From NCBI RefSeq assembly GCF_003363265.1, contig NZ_QRBF01000007.1, positions 62,001 to 126,000 on the forward strand: a DNA stretch of 64,000 nucleotides. The letters are read 5' to 3'. A program made the position numbers and the translations under genes. The notes under the pieces were generated by a model, which was given only the letters and a program-made list of their open reading frames with translations, had not been told where the DNA came from and did not search any database. This document shows positions 6,360 through 15,674 of this stretch, in pieces. The number at the start of each line of letters is the position of its first letter. Positions within the stretch are counted from its first letter, which is position 1. The stretch is from Dyella psychrodurans (lineage in GTDB: Bacteria > Pseudomonadota > Gammaproteobacteria > Xanthomonadales > Rhodanobacteraceae).

Positions 6360-6956
6360 TTGAGCATCGCCGAACGGAAAGGCAGGCACCGGGCGGAGCG
6401 CGAGTCCCGCATTGTCGCGGCGGCGCGCGCGGTCGCGGAGCGCGAAGGATGGAACGCCGTGACAATCCGCCGTCTGGCCCAAGAAATCGAATATAGCCAG
6501 CCAGTCCTCTATTCCCATTTCGAGAACAGGGATGCGATTGTTGCAGCCGTTGCAGTCGAGGGTTTCCAGGAGATCACCGTAGCTCTTCGGGAAGCGGCGC
6601 GCGGATCGACCGGACAACGACACGCCCTCGAGAATGTCGCCATGGCCTATCTCGACTTTGCGTTCCGCCGCCCTGCACTCTACGAGGCCATGTTTGTCCT
6701 CCCGACGAATCTGCGGTTCGCCGAAGCTGAAACCAGACCGGAACTGCGAACCGCTTTCGAAACTCTCGCGACGGTTGCGGCACCGTTCTGCGTCGATGTA
6801 GATGTCGCGACCGAGACTTTTTGGGCAGCCCTTCACGGGCTCGCCGAACTCGAACGTTCAGGCCGAATCAGGCCCAGCGCGCGCGTTGAACGTATCGCCT
6901 TTGTTATTCAGGCACTCATCGTTTCCCAAAACAGCTCGCCCGACCGCAGCTCATGA
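6360..6956 (+). CDS. TetR family transcriptional regulator
   Basis: A repressor of about 198 residues with an N-terminal helix-turn-helix (WNAVTIRRLAQEIEYSQPVLYSHF, about residues 29-52) and a C-terminal WHG-type ligand domain. The frame is open far upstream, but that stretch crosses the operator palindrome and promoter region. The start is therefore placed at the TTG at 6360, preceded by GGGAG and GAAGG. No ATG lies between the operator and the conserved domain in this frame, so the non-ATG start is likely real. It probably controls the divergent DUF4267/DoxX pair and itself. Confidence 0.85.
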   Translation: MSIAERKGRHRAERESRIVAAARAVAEREGWNAVTIRRLAQEIEYSQPVLYSHFENRDAIVAAVAVEGFQEITVALREAARGSTGQRHALENVAMAYLDFAFRRPALYEAMFVLPTNLRFAEAETRPELRTAFETLATVAAPFCVDVDVATETFWAALHGLAELERSGRIRPSARVERIAFVIQALIVSQNSSPDRSS

Positions 6957-7043
6957 GCCAAGATCAGCAGCGTGCATGGGCAGCCTCCATAGGCGCGAGA
7001 AACGTGTTCGTTTTTGAGTTAATCGCCTAGTACATCATCAGCG

Positions 7044-7742
7044 CTAGTCTGTCTTGCTAGACACCAGTGAGTTCGGTGCAATTCGTTTATGCGGCACGAA
7101 GAAGCCTGCCATCACACTCGCCAGCAAGGCACCCGCGATCTGAGCCATGACGAAACCCGCCACGTCGACTTGGCGAATACCCGCGAAGGTCTGCGTTAGC
7201 GATCGCGCCATCGTCACGGCGGGATTGGCGAACGAAGTACTGGCCGTGAACCAGTAGGCTGCAAAGATGTAGCTCGCCACCAGCGCCGGCATCGCACCAG
7301 GACGATGGCGAGCGCCTATCAGGATGGTCAGAACCAACCCGAACGTGGCCAGCCCCTCACTCAACCATTGAGCGCCACCACTGCGCATGTGCACGCCAGG
7401 TTGAATCAGCGGTAGCTCAAACATGGCGTGGGCCAGAATGACACCTGCACAGGCAGCGCCGATCTGAGTGGCGATATAGGCAATGGCTTGCACGGTGCCG
7501 AGCTCTCCACGCATGCGCATGACAAGCGTGACCGCAGGATTGAAATGGGCCCCGGAAATGGGTGCAAACAAAGTAATCAAGACATAGAGAACACCACTGG
7601 TAGCCGCTGCGTTGGCTAGCAAGGCTATGCCTGCGTTTCCTGCCGAGAGATTGACACCCATGATCCCGGAGCCGACCACGGTTGCCAGCAAAAGCGCCGT
7701 ACCCAGGAATTCAGCCATCAATTTGGAAACAAGCGACGTCAC
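7044..7742 (-). CDS. Aquaporin of an arsenic operon (AqpS/GlpF-like)
   Basis: A 232-residue MIP-family channel with six membrane segments and both NPA half-helix motifs (HFNPAVT in the first half and FANPAVT in the second). The start is the GTG at 7742, which overlaps the arsC TGA by four bases (GTGA), so translation is coupled. An apparent upstream extension only re-reads arsC in another frame. In Sinorhizobium meliloti the ars-operon channel AqpS lets arsenite made by ArsC leave the cell down its gradient. This gene takes the same place in an operon that lacks a recognisable ArsB or Acr3 pump, so the same role is inferred. Confidence 0.88.
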   Translation of the reverse strand: MTSLVSKLMAEFLGTALLLATVVGSGIMGVNLSAGNAGIALLANAAATSGVLYVLITLFAPISGAHFNPAVTLVMRMRGELGTVQAIAYIATQIGAACAGVILAHAMFELPLIQPGVHMRSGGAQWLSEGLATFGLVLTILIGARHRPGAMPALVASYIFAAYWFTASTSFANPAVTMARSLTQTFAGIRQVDVAGFVMAQIAGALLASVMAGFFVPHKRIAPNSLVSSKTD

Positions 7743-8122
7743 AGGCTCTCCAAAAGCTTCTTCACACGCCCGGCGATCTCGTCCCGCACAGTCCGATAGC
7801 CGATGTCGTCCAAGTGCTTGGGGTCGGGCAACGCCCAATCTTCGCGACGTTTTGCCGGCACCCAAGGACAACTGTCCCCACATCCCATCGTGACGACAGC
7901 ATCGAATTCGCCGTTGATAGTGTCGAGGGACTTGGATGCGTGCTTGCTTAAGTCATAGCCGACTTCCGACATGAAGCGAATCGCCTTGGGGTTGATCTGC
8001 CCGGAAGGAGCCGAGCCGGCACTAAGCGCTTCAACCTTATCGCCACCATACATGTGAGCAAAGGCTTCCGCCATTTGACTCCGGTTGGAGTTCTCTACGC
8101 AGACAAACAAGATTCGTTTCAT
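7739..8122 (-). CDS. arsC: Arsenate reductase, LMW-phosphatase/thioredoxin-coupled type
   Basis: A 127-residue cytoplasmic enzyme reducing arsenate to arsenite. The phosphatase-type P-loop C8-x5-R14-S (CVENSNRS) is at the N-terminus, two further cysteines (Cys81, Cys85) lie in MGCGDSCPW where the redox relay sits, and the general-acid Asp is in the LPDP motif (Asp100). The length fits the family (about 130-140). It is the third gene of the arsR-arsI-arsC-aquaporin unit. It follows arsI after about 170 bp and overlaps the channel gene by four bases. Confidence 0.93.
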   Translation of the reverse strand: MKRILFVCVENSNRSQMAEAFAHMYGGDKVEALSAGSAPSGQINPKAIRFMSEVGYDLSKHASKSLDTINGEFDAVVTMGCGDSCPWVPAKRREDWALPDPKHLDDIGYRTVRDEIAGRVKKLLESL

Positions 8123-8290
8123 GGTGAGCGATCTAATGGAGGATCTCGGTCATGCACGCGGCGGACGCCGGGCATTAAGTTGAACTGCACTGCATTCAAG
8201 GTCTTCCACAGGAAGATCGTCGTTCGCCAACCATGTCATGGTGCCGGGAAATTCATCGGCGCTTGATCCGCGGATATCCACGCGACAACC

Positions 8291-8779
8291 TCAGCAGCAA
8301 CCCGATGTCGAGCTATCGCACGACTTGCTTCGCGTTGGCGTAGCGCTTTGCTGCGGCTTGACCGGAGCACATGCGACACCTTCATCACCGCAACCGGCTT
8401 GGTTGGCGTAATAAGTCGTAGCTTCTCCGAGGGTATGAAACGTCTCCCACCGCGTTCCCTGTGGATCCTCTGTCCAGAGCTTGTTCGACTGCGCATAGCA
8501 GCAAGTGGCCCCCTCCTCCGGAATGACCGCACCACCGGCCGCATCCAACTGTTGTCCCAGGATTGCCAGATCGGCCTCACTGTCGACTTGGATTCCCAAA
8601 TGATCGACGCCGGGTGGTTGGCCTGTGTTGGAAATGGCGAAGTTCACCCGAGGGTTCTCCAGCATCCACTTGGCGTAATCGGCCTTGAGCACCGTGGGCT
8701 CCGCGGCGAATAGCTCGGTGTAGAAGCGAACACTCGATGAAAGGTCGGCCACGTTGAGGTGTACATGGAAGCGGTTCAT
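8291..8779 (-). CDS. arsI: ArsI/CadI family VOC protein (C-As lyase-like)
   Basis: A 162-residue VOC protein matching the ArsI/CadI family: N-terminal NRFHVHLNVADLSSSVRFY, then KADYAKWML, VNFAIS and the CCYAQSNKLW block. Candidate Fe(II) ligands His5, His60 and Glu112 and the adjacent Cys93-Cys94 pair match the layout of characterised ArsI enzymes, which use O2 to split methylarsenite to arsenite. The ATG at 8779 overlaps the arsR stop by four bases (ATGA). The C-terminal 35 residues are unusually rich in cysteine (GCG, ACA, SCDSSTSGCC) and may give extra thiolate sites. CadI-type cadmium-induced proteins are the alternative assignment. Confidence 0.88.
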   Translation of the reverse strand: MNRFHVHLNVADLSSSVRFYTELFAAEPTVLKADYAKWMLENPRVNFAISNTGQPPGVDHLGIQVDSEADLAILGQQLDAAGGAVIPEEGATCCYAQSNKLWTEDPQGTRWETFHTLGEATTYYANQAGCGDEGVACAPVKPQQSATPTRSKSCDSSTSGCC

Positions 8780-9117
8780 GTCTGACCCCCGTTCGTTGAA
8801 GGTATGCAAACTGAGTTAGGCCCGCAGTTCGTAGCGCCGGCACAACAGTTTTCGGTGAGATAAGCGATGAGGGCGTTCATCTGCGGATAGTTGGCGCGCA
8901 CCCGGATGACCCGCCCTTCGCGTTGGTCTTGGACCAGCTCGGCGGTGCGAAGCCCGTTGAGGTGGGCGGTCAATGTGGCCGGCGGCAGATCGAGACGTTC
9001 ACGCAGTTCGCCGACCGATAGCCCCTCAGGACCCGCCTGAACCAGCTCGCGAAAGGCAGCTAGCCGGGACTCATGGCTTAGTGCGGCCAACGCGGAGAGA
9101 GCAGTTTCAGTATCCAT
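8776..9117 (-). CDS. arsR: ArsR family arsenic-responsive repressor
   Basis: A 113-residue winged-helix repressor with HTH around residues 33-57 (LSVGELRERLDLPPATLTAHLNGL). Its metal site is not the classical ELCVCDL in the recognition helix but a C-terminal set Cys91-Cys92-x5-Cys98 (ENCCAGATNC), the spacing known from Acidithiobacillus ferrooxidans ArsR, which binds As(III) there. It heads the operon, and its start codon lies inside a palindrome at 9114-9141, so autoregulation is likely. The stop overlaps the arsI start. Confidence 0.93.
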   Translation of the reverse strand: MDTETALSALAALSHESRLAAFRELVQAGPEGLSVGELRERLDLPPATLTAHLNGLRTAELVQDQREGRVIRVRANYPQMNALIAYLTENCCAGATNCGPNSVCIPSTNGGQT

Positions 9118-9141
9118 AATTCGATAATTCCAGAATTATGG
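9114..9141. promoter_or_regulatory. ars operator palindrome
   Basis: CCATAATTC (9114-9122) and GAATTATGG (9133-9141) form a perfect 9-bp inverted repeat with a 10-bp spacer, in an AT-rich stretch overlapping the arsR start codon. ArsR repressors bind such sites at their own promoters. A partial further copy of GAATTA follows at 9141-9146. Confidence 0.75.
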
Positions 9142-9375
9142 AATTAATGCAAGCGTCACCCTCTATAGCGATGCATGGACTATGGAGTTTTGCCCAAGTC
9201 GAACGCCAAGGTTCGTACTCCTTTGGTACACCCCGATTCGGTAGATCGCTGATGGTGTCCACGGAACCTGGGCATACCGAACTCCGAAAAAGCTCGCTCG
9301 CGTGTAACCACAAACGCTCACTGGCGAATCTAGTGAAGAGCAACCCTCCCATCGGACTGCAGTAAAATCCACTTC

Positions 9376-9840
9376 ATGCCGCACCTGTCGATCCCGAAAC
9401 TGGGCCCAACCCGTTGGCGCTTGCGCGATATCCGTCGCGCGCGCCTGACGCGCTGGCTACTGCTCGGGGGACTGCTGTTCATGGTCGGGCTGCAGTCGGC
9501 ACTCGCCTCTTATGTCTGCACCATGCCGGACGGCGCGATGGGTCCGACGATGGCCAGGGGCACAGTGGCGGCCGACCGGGCCATGGCCTCAACCTGCCCG
9601 CAGATGAAACACACGGCGGCGGACCGGGCGCTCTGTGCCAAACACTGCGCCTCCGATGCGTCAGCTCCCACGGCGATTCATCCGCTGTCGGTGCCACCCA
9701 GTGTTCTGGTCGCTCTACCTCCCTCGTTGCCGGCGGCTGTTGCGCTGTCGTCGCCGATGACGGTCCGCCAAAGGCAGCGTGATCGACTCCGAGCGCCGCC
9801 GCCACCGGCAAGCCTCCTGTTCTGCTCCTTGTTGATTTAG
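9376..9840 (+). CDS. CopL-like periplasmic metal-binding protein
   Basis: A 154-residue protein with an N-terminal membrane/signal segment (about residues 27-46, LLLGGLLFMVGLQSALASY), then a short region rich in Cys, His and Met (YVCTMPDGAMGPTM, CPQMKH, CAKHC), and a proline-rich tail ending RAPPPPASLLFCSLLI. This layout and the tail resemble the CopL-type small proteins that precede copper-resistance and CzcCBA/CusCBA genes in Xanthomonadales. It lies 75 bp upstream of the CusC-like gene on the same strand. A role in periplasmic copper or silver sensing or binding is inferred. Confidence 0.65.
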   Translation: MPHLSIPKLGPTRWRLRDIRRARLTRWLLLGGLLFMVGLQSALASYVCTMPDGAMGPTMARGTVAADRAMASTCPQMKHTAADRALCAKHCASDASAPTAIHPLSVPPSVLVALPPSLPAAVALSSPMTVRQRQRDRLRAPPPPASLLFCSLLI

Positions 9841-9915
9841 CGAGCTGCGCTTTTTGTTGAAGCGTAGTCGTGCCCGCCTGGGCGCGATTCTCGTCAGCTC
9901 CTGGGAGTAATCATC

Positions 9916-11190
9916 ATGTTGCCACCTCTGTTCACCCGGCGCGCGGTGGCGTCGGGATGGGCTGTCGTCCTGGTTTGGACGTCGGTCTCCACTGCCTATG
10001 CGGCAGATCCGCCGTTAACCCTGCAGGCCGCCGTTCAAGAAGGGATGGCCGAGGCGCCCGCACTCATGGCGCATCACGAGCACATTGCGTCGATGCACGA
10101 AGAGGCGATTCGCGCCGGTCGTTTGCCTGATCCTACGTTGGATTTTGGCACTCAGTTTTTGCCCGTCGACGGGCGGGGGGCTTTCAGCGTTCGCTCCGAT
10201 CCCATGACGATGCGAGTGATCGGCTTCACACAGGCGCTTCCTTCCCGTGCCGCACGTTCTGCCGATCGCGAAGCGGCTGATGCCGAGGTCAAAGCGGCCG
10301 ATGCAGAGGGCGCCGGCATCATCCAATCGATCCAGGAACGTATCGCCGATGCCTGGATCGACCTGTGGGCTGCACAGCAAAAGCGCGCACTACTCTCCGA
10401 GCTGCACACTGAAAATGCCTTGGCCGTGCAAATTGCGCAGGCACGATTGAAAGGCGGTGGCGGCACCGCCACGGATGCACTGGCAGCTCGCGCCGAGGCA
10501 GCAGCGCTCGACAATCGCCTCGAAGCTGCCGATGCGGACATTGCTGTGGCGCAAGCCGGTTTGCAGCGATGGCTGGGACACACCACTACGGATCTTGGCG
10601 ATGCGCCCGACTTCGGACAATTGCCGGTCACACCCGAACATCTGGATCAAGCCGTCGACCAGCAAGCCCCCTTGCAAGTCTGGGCGGCGCGCGAGCAGGT
10701 TGCGCAGGCTGCATTGGATCGGGCGCGTGCGAGCAAGCATCCCGACTGGAGCGTGAGTTTCCTTTACGGCCAACGCGCGGGACCGCTCTCGGACATGGTG
10801 ATGCTGCAATTTGGCGTGACACTGCCATTGTTCACACGCAATCGGCAGGATCGGTCGATCAGTGCGAGAGAAGAGCAATCGGAAGCGACTCAAGAAAACC
10901 ATGAAGATGCGCGTCGTGAACAGCGCGCCTTGGTAGCACGCACCGTCGCCAGCTGGCAGGGTTGGGCGCCGCAGATCCAGCGATACCAAAACACGATGCT
11001 TCCGCTTGATCGTGACCGCACGAAAACGGCCCTGGCCGCCTACCGTGGTGGCGGGGCATTGCAACCCTGGCTGGATGCTCGTCGCGACGAAATTGAACTG
11101 CGCTTGACCTATGTCGATGCGCTTACGGCACGCGCCCGGTTGTGGGCATCGCTGGCCTATCTGTTACCGACTTCGGAGGCCATGCCATGA
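9916..11190 (+). CDS. cusC: Outer-membrane channel of CusCBA-type efflux (TolC family)
   Basis: A 424-residue TolC/OEP-family outer-membrane factor with a signal peptide (cleavage near AYA-AD, residue about 31), followed by two long coiled-coil halves rich in Ala/Gln/Arg (for example RAARSADREAADAEVKAADAEG and REEQSEATQENHEDARREQRALVA). GGGAG precedes the ATG. The last codons overlap the start of the adaptor gene (ATGA), and the next two genes encode the adaptor and an HME-RND pump, so this is the exit duct of that complex. It is shorter than NodT-type lipoprotein channels and has no lipobox cysteine. Confidence 0.9.
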   Translation: MLPPLFTRRAVASGWAVVLVWTSVSTAYAADPPLTLQAAVQEGMAEAPALMAHHEHIASMHEEAIRAGRLPDPTLDFGTQFLPVDGRGAFSVRSDPMTMRVIGFTQALPSRAARSADREAADAEVKAADAEGAGIIQSIQERIADAWIDLWAAQQKRALLSELHTENALAVQIAQARLKGGGGTATDALAARAEAAALDNRLEAADADIAVAQAGLQRWLGHTTTDLGDAPDFGQLPVTPEHLDQAVDQQAPLQVWAAREQVAQAALDRARASKHPDWSVSFLYGQRAGPLSDMVMLQFGVTLPLFTRNRQDRSISAREEQSEATQENHEDARREQRALVARTVASWQGWAPQIQRYQNTMLPLDRDRTKTALAAYRGGGALQPWLDARRDEIELRLTYVDALTARARLWASLAYLLPTSEAMP

Positions 11191-12470
11191 AGCGTGCGCT
11201 GATTACTTTTGCTGCTGTCTCGATAGCGGTGCTGTTGCTTGTTATCGGCTACGTCGGTGGCCGACACACGCCATCGTCTTCCGTGCCATCGGTTGCCGCG
11301 ACATCCAAAGCACAGGATAAAAAAGTTCTGTACTGGTACGACACCATGGTACCGGAACAGCATTTCGATCATCCGGGGTTGTCACCGATGGGCATGCAAA
11401 TGGTGCCCAAGTTCGCCGGTGAGGGCACCGATCCGAATATCGTCCGGATCGATCCCGCAACCGTTCAAAACCTTGGATTGCGAATGGCTCCCGTGGAGCA
11501 TCGGGTTTTGGCTTCGGTAAGCCAGGTTCCCGGCACGGTGACGTGGGATCTTCGACAAGCCATCACGGTCAGTGCTCGTGTCGACGGCGTCATCAGCCAA
11601 CTCGACGTACGCGCTCCCTACACCACCATTAGGGCGGGCGAACCGTTGGCAACCCTATTGGCGCCGGAATGGGATTCGGCGCTCGCCGAGTACACCTCGC
11701 TGCAGCAAGCTCAGTCCTCCGACGCCAAAGCATTGCGAGCTGCAGCACGTCAGCGTCTTGATGTCATGGGTCTGACCGACGCCGATATCCGAAGCGCTCA
11801 TCGCGGTTCGAACGGCGGCATCACCGTGCACGCACCCGCGGGCGGTGTGGTGACCACCCTGGATGTACGCGAAGGACAACGCGTCACTGCTGGCCAGACT
11901 CTTATGACCGTCAACGGCCTGTCCAGCGTGTGGGTTGAAGCCGCACTTCCACAGGCCGTTGCTGGAACCGTACGTCATGGCACGCCGGTGACGGTTACGG
12001 TCGATGCGCTGCCAGGGCGCGACTTCCACGGCACGGTGGAAACTTTGCTTCCCGATATCGACACCATGACCCGCACGCAGCGCGCGCGCATCGTGCTCGA
12101 TAACGCGGATGGTGCGTTGAGCCCGGGCATGTTTGCTTCGGTGCGCGTCGCACCGGCAAGCGGAGAAGCCGTGCCTGTCGTGCCGAACGAGGCGCTCATC
12201 ACCTCCGGCGCCCAGGCACGCGTGATCGTTGTCGAAGGAACTGGACGCTTTCGCCCAGTAGCCGTACGCACGGGCCGTTCCTCGGAGGGATACACCGAGA
12301 TCCTCGCGGGCCTGCAGGGCAACGAAAAAGTGGTGATATCCGGCCAGTTCCTGATCGATTCGGAAGCCAGCTTGTCCGGTGCACTCGATCGGCTTGATCC
12401 CCTACCTCCTCAACCCGCCTCGGCAGCGAGTGCTGGGATGTCGGGGATGCACATGGGAGATCAGCCATGA
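11187..12470 (+). CDS. cusB: CusB-type periplasmic adaptor
   Basis: A 427-residue membrane-fusion protein with one N-terminal membrane segment (about residues 4-26). A heavy-metal-binding domain follows directly ([16 protein letters not shown], then [11 protein letters not shown]), with the methionines expected in Cu(I)/Ag(I) adaptors. After it come barrel-sandwich/lipoyl and beta-barrel domains. The tail ends in a Met/His motif (GMSGMHMGD) that could add a metal site. The ATG at 11187 overlaps the upstream stop by four bases and has CGGAGG eight bases ahead. The stop overlaps the pump start (ATGA at 12467), so the three genes are tightly coupled. Confidence 0.93.
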   Translation: MKRALITFAAVSIAVLLLVIGYVGGRHTPSSSVPSVAATSKAQDKKVLYWYDTMVPEQHFDHPGLSPMGMQMVPKFAGEGTDPNIVRIDPATVQNLGLRMAPVEHRVLASVSQVPGTVTWDLRQAITVSARVDGVISQLDVRAPYTTIRAGEPLATLLAPEWDSALAEYTSLQQAQSSDAKALRAAARQRLDVMGLTDADIRSAHRGSNGGITVHAPAGGVVTTLDVREGQRVTAGQTLMTVNGLSSVWVEAALPQAVAGTVRHGTPVTVTVDALPGRDFHGTVETLLPDIDTMTRTQRARIVLDNADGALSPGMFASVRVAPASGEAVPVVPNEALITSGAQARVIVVEGTGRFRPVAVRTGRSSEGYTEILAGLQGNEKVVISGQFLIDSEASLSGALDRLDPLPPQPASAASAGMSGMHMGDQP

Positions 12471-15400
12471 TTGCCGCGCTGATTCGCGCGTCCATCGCGC
12501 ACCGTGTGTTTGTCTTGTTGGCTGCTCTCGTCCTGGCCGCCGTCGGCGTGTATGCCACCACACACACGCCGATCGATGCGTTACCCGATCTTTCCGATAC
12601 GCAGGTGATCATCCGTACGACCTGGGCGGGTCAGTCGCCCCAAGTCGTGGAGGATCAAGTCACTTATCCCCTCTCTACGACCATGCTCTCCGTACCCGGT
12701 GCCAAGGTGGTGCGTGGCTATTCGTTCTTTGGGGATTCCTACGTCTATGTGTTGTTTGACGACAGCACGGATCTTTATTGGGCGCGATCGCGTGTATTGG
12801 AGTACCTGAGCCAGGTTCGCAGCAGCCTTCCAGCCGGTGTCAATCCTGCCTTGGGTCCCGATGCAACGGGACTGGGTTGGATCTACGAGTACGCCCTGGT
12901 TGATCGCACCGGGCAACACGATGTTGGCCAGCTGCGTGCGATCCAGGACTGGTTTCTTCGCTATCAGTTGAAAACTGTCCCTGACGTTGCAGAAGTGGCG
13001 AGTATCGGAGGCATGGAGCGCGCCTGGCAGATCGTGCCCGATCCTCAAGCGCTGGCCGCTCGTGGCATCACCGTCACCCAACTGATTGGCGCCGTCCGCG
13101 CTGCCAACGGCGCGAATGGCGGTTCGGTCATCGAGCAGGGCGAAGCCGAAGTGATGGTGCGCAGCGAAGGCTATTTGAAAACACGCACTGACTTCGAGAG
13201 CGTTCCTGTCGTCACCAACAGCATGGGCATACCCGTATTGTTGCGTGACGTCGCAACCGTACGGCGCGGCCCTACGTTTCGCCGTGGCATTGCGGAACTG
13301 GATGGCCAGGGTGAGGTGGCCGGCGGCGTGATCGTGCTGCGCTCGGGGAAGAATGCACGAGCCGCCATTGCCGCCGTCAAGGCCAAACTGACCGAGCTCC
13401 AGCGCAGCCTGCCGGCAGGTGTGGAAATTGTGCCCACCTACGATCGGTCGCAACTGATCGATGCAGCTGTAGAAAACGTCTGGGGCAAGCTGCTTGAGGA
13501 GTTTCTGGTCGTCGCGCTGGTGTGTGCCTTGTTCCTCGGCCATCTGCGATCGGCTCTTGTTGCCGTCATCACACTGCCGTTAGGCGTGCTGGCCGCTTTC
13601 ATCGTGATGAACCTGCAAGGCGTATCGGCCAACTTGATGTCGCTGGCCGGTATTGCGATCGCCATTGGCGCGATGGTGGATGCCGCCATCGTGATGATCG
13701 AGAACACGCACAAGCATCTGGAACATTGGCGCGATGCGCATGATGGGCAGGAGCCGCAAGGGGCGACACGCTGGGAACTCGTAGCGAATTCCGCGGCCGA
13801 AGTGGGGCCGGCGCTTTTCATCAGTCTGCTGATCATCGCGCTGTCGTTCGTGCCGGTATTTGCACTGCAGGGACAGGAAGGCAAGCTGTTCAAACCGCTC
13901 GCGTTCACGAAGACCTACGCGATGGCCGCAGCGGCGGGATTGGCCATTACCTTGGTACCGGTGTTGATGGGCTATCTCGTGCGCGGCCGAATTCGCCATG
14001 AGAACGACAACCCGCTCAACCGCGCCTTGATGGCGTTGTATCGACCGATCCTGGACAAGGTACTGCTCTATCCAAAGGCTACGCTTGCGCTGGCCGGTGT
14101 GTTGCTGCTCAGTGCAGCCATACCTATGAGCCAGTTGGGTAGCGAGTTCATGCCTCCCATGGATGAAGGCACCTTGCTGTACATGCCGACCGCATTGACG
14201 GGACTGTCAGCAGACAAGGCCTCGCAACTGCTGCAGCTCACCGATCGCATGATCAAGACCGTTCCGGAAGTCGATCATGTTTTCGGCAAGGCTGGGCGCG
14301 CGGAAAGCGCCACCGATCCGGCACCGCTGGAGATGTTCGAGACCACGATCACCTTCAAGCCCAAGGATCAATGGCGTCCTGGGATGACCATGGACAAAAT
14401 AAAGGCCGAGTTGGACAAGGCAGTGCACGTGCCCGGCTTGACCAATCTCTTCGTGCCGCCGATTCGCAATCGTATCGACATGCTGTCCACCGGCATCAAA
14501 AGCCCGATCGGCATCAAGGTGCTGGGTACGGATTTGATGACGCTGCAAGCCGTGGCGGATCGTATCGAGACCGTAGCCAAGACCGTGCCGGGCGTGAGCT
14601 CTGCGATTGCGGAACGTCCAACCAGTGGCCGTTACGTCGACGTGCGCGTGCGGCGGGATGCTGCCGCGCGCTACGGGCTGACGCAAGATCAGGTGCAACA
14701 GCTCATCGCCACCGTGGTCGGCGGCGACCCTGTTGGACAAACGGTCGAAGGGCGGGAGCGTTATCCCATCGTCGTGCGCTATCCGCGCCTTGAGCGTGAT
14801 TCCGTCGAAGCATTGCGAGAGCTACCGATTCTCGCCAATGAAACACAGCTCACGCTGGCCCAGGTCGCCGATGTCGCACTGGATGCGGGGCCGTCCGATC
14901 TGAAAAGCGAGAATGGTCAGTTGGCGACCTACGTTTACGTCGACACCTCCGGTAGTGACCTGGGAACGGTGGTAAGCCGCCTACAGCGGGTGGTGGCTCA
15001 ACAGATTTCGCTGCCTCCCGGCGTGACTATCGCCTGGTCGGGGCAATTCGAATATCTGGAGAGCGCCATGGAACGCCTGAAGCTCGTCGTACCGGCCGCG
15101 CTCGCCATCATCTTCGCGCTGATTTTCGTTGTGTTTCGCCGCTCAAGCGAAGCGGCCTTGATCATGGCGAGTGTGCCGCTCGCGCTGGTAGGTGGCCTGT
15201 GGTTGATCTGGCTGCTGGGTCACGCGGTCTCGGTGGCGACGATGATCGGTTTCATCGCGCTCAGCGGCGTTGCGGCTGAATTCGGCGTCGTGATGCTGCT
15301 GTATCTTCGCCATGCATGGGACCGGCAGCTTGAGCAAAATCCCCATGCAGGTGCTGCCGAACTCGACATGGCGATTCGCGAAGGCGCGGTGCAGCGTGTC

Positions 15401-15640
15401 CGCCCCAAGGCGATGACGGTGGCCGTCATCCTGGCAGGCTTGTTTCCGATCCTGCTAGGCCACGGCGCGGGCTCGGAGGTGATGCAACGCATCGCCGCTC
15501 CCATGATCGGCGGCATGCTGACAGCACCGCTCTTGTCGATGGTTGTATTGCCGGCGGCATTTCGGCTGCTCGCGTTGCACCGCATACGCAAGGCTGCAGT
15601 GGCGTATGCCCCGGTTCAACTCCAACGCCGGGATGTTTGA
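12467..15640 (+). CDS. cusA: CusA-type heavy-metal RND efflux pump
   Basis: A 1057-residue inner-membrane HME-RND transporter with the usual 12-helix duplicated fold. It starts with [25 protein letters not shown] and [15 protein letters not shown]. The periplasmic part contains [11 protein letters not shown] and [14 protein letters not shown], carrying two of the methionines of the E. coli CusA Cu/Ag triad, so Cu(I)/Ag(I) is a better guess than Zn/Co. The TM4 acidic relay is seen in [13 protein letters not shown]. With CusC and CusB just upstream it forms a tripartite exporter. The stop is followed by about 30 bp and then the convergent MBL gene. Confidence 0.93.
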   Translation: MIAALIRASIAHRVFVLLAALVLAAVGVYATTHTPIDALPDLSDTQVIIRTTWAGQSPQVVEDQVTYPLSTTMLSVPGAKVVRGYSFFGDSYVYVLFDDSTDLYWARSRVLEYLSQVRSSLPAGVNPALGPDATGLGWIYEYALVDRTGQHDVGQLRAIQDWFLRYQLKTVPDVAEVASIGGMERAWQIVPDPQALAARGITVTQLIGAVRAANGANGGSVIEQGEAEVMVRSEGYLKTRTDFESVPVVTNSMGIPVLLRDVATVRRGPTFRRGIAELDGQGEVAGGVIVLRSGKNARAAIAAVKAKLTELQRSLPAGVEIVPTYDRSQLIDAAVENVWGKLLEEFLVVALVCALFLGHLRSALVAVITLPLGVLAAFIVMNLQGVSANLMSLAGIAIAIGAMVDAAIVMIENTHKHLEHWRDAHDGQEPQGATRWELVANSAAEVGPALFISLLIIALSFVPVFALQGQEGKLFKPLAFTKTYAMAAAAGLAITLVPVLMGYLVRGRIRHENDNPLNRALMALYRPILDKVLLYPKATLALAGVLLLSAAIPMSQLGSEFMPPMDEGTLLYMPTALTGLSADKASQLLQLTDRMIKTVPEVDHVFGKAGRAESATDPAPLEMFETTITFKPKDQWRPGMTMDKIKAELDKAVHVPGLTNLFVPPIRNRIDMLSTGIKSPIGIKVLGTDLMTLQAVADRIETVAKTVPGVSSAIAERPTSGRYVDVRVRRDAAARYGLTQDQVQQLIATVVGGDPVGQTVEGRERYPIVVRYPRLERDSVEALRELPILANETQLTLAQVADVALDAGPSDLKSENGQLATYVYVDTSGSDLGTVVSRLQRVVAQQISLPPGVTIAWSGQFEYLESAMERLKLVVPAALAIIFALIFVVFRRSSEAALIMASVPLALVGGLWLIWLLGHAVSVATMIGFIALSGVAAEFGVVMLLYLRHAWDRQLEQNPHAGAAELDMAIREGAVQRVRPKAMTVAVILAGLFPILLGHGAGSEVMQRIAAPMIGGMLTAPLLSMVVLPAAFRLLALHRIRKAAVAYAPVQLQRRDV

Positions 15641-15674
15641 TACGTCGCTTCGTCGCTGCCAACCGAGGCATGTA

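Noticed and set aside
9138-9365. 75-codon plus-strand frame in the arsR upstream region
   Set aside because: It starts within the ars operator, has no ribosome site and shows no recognisable features.
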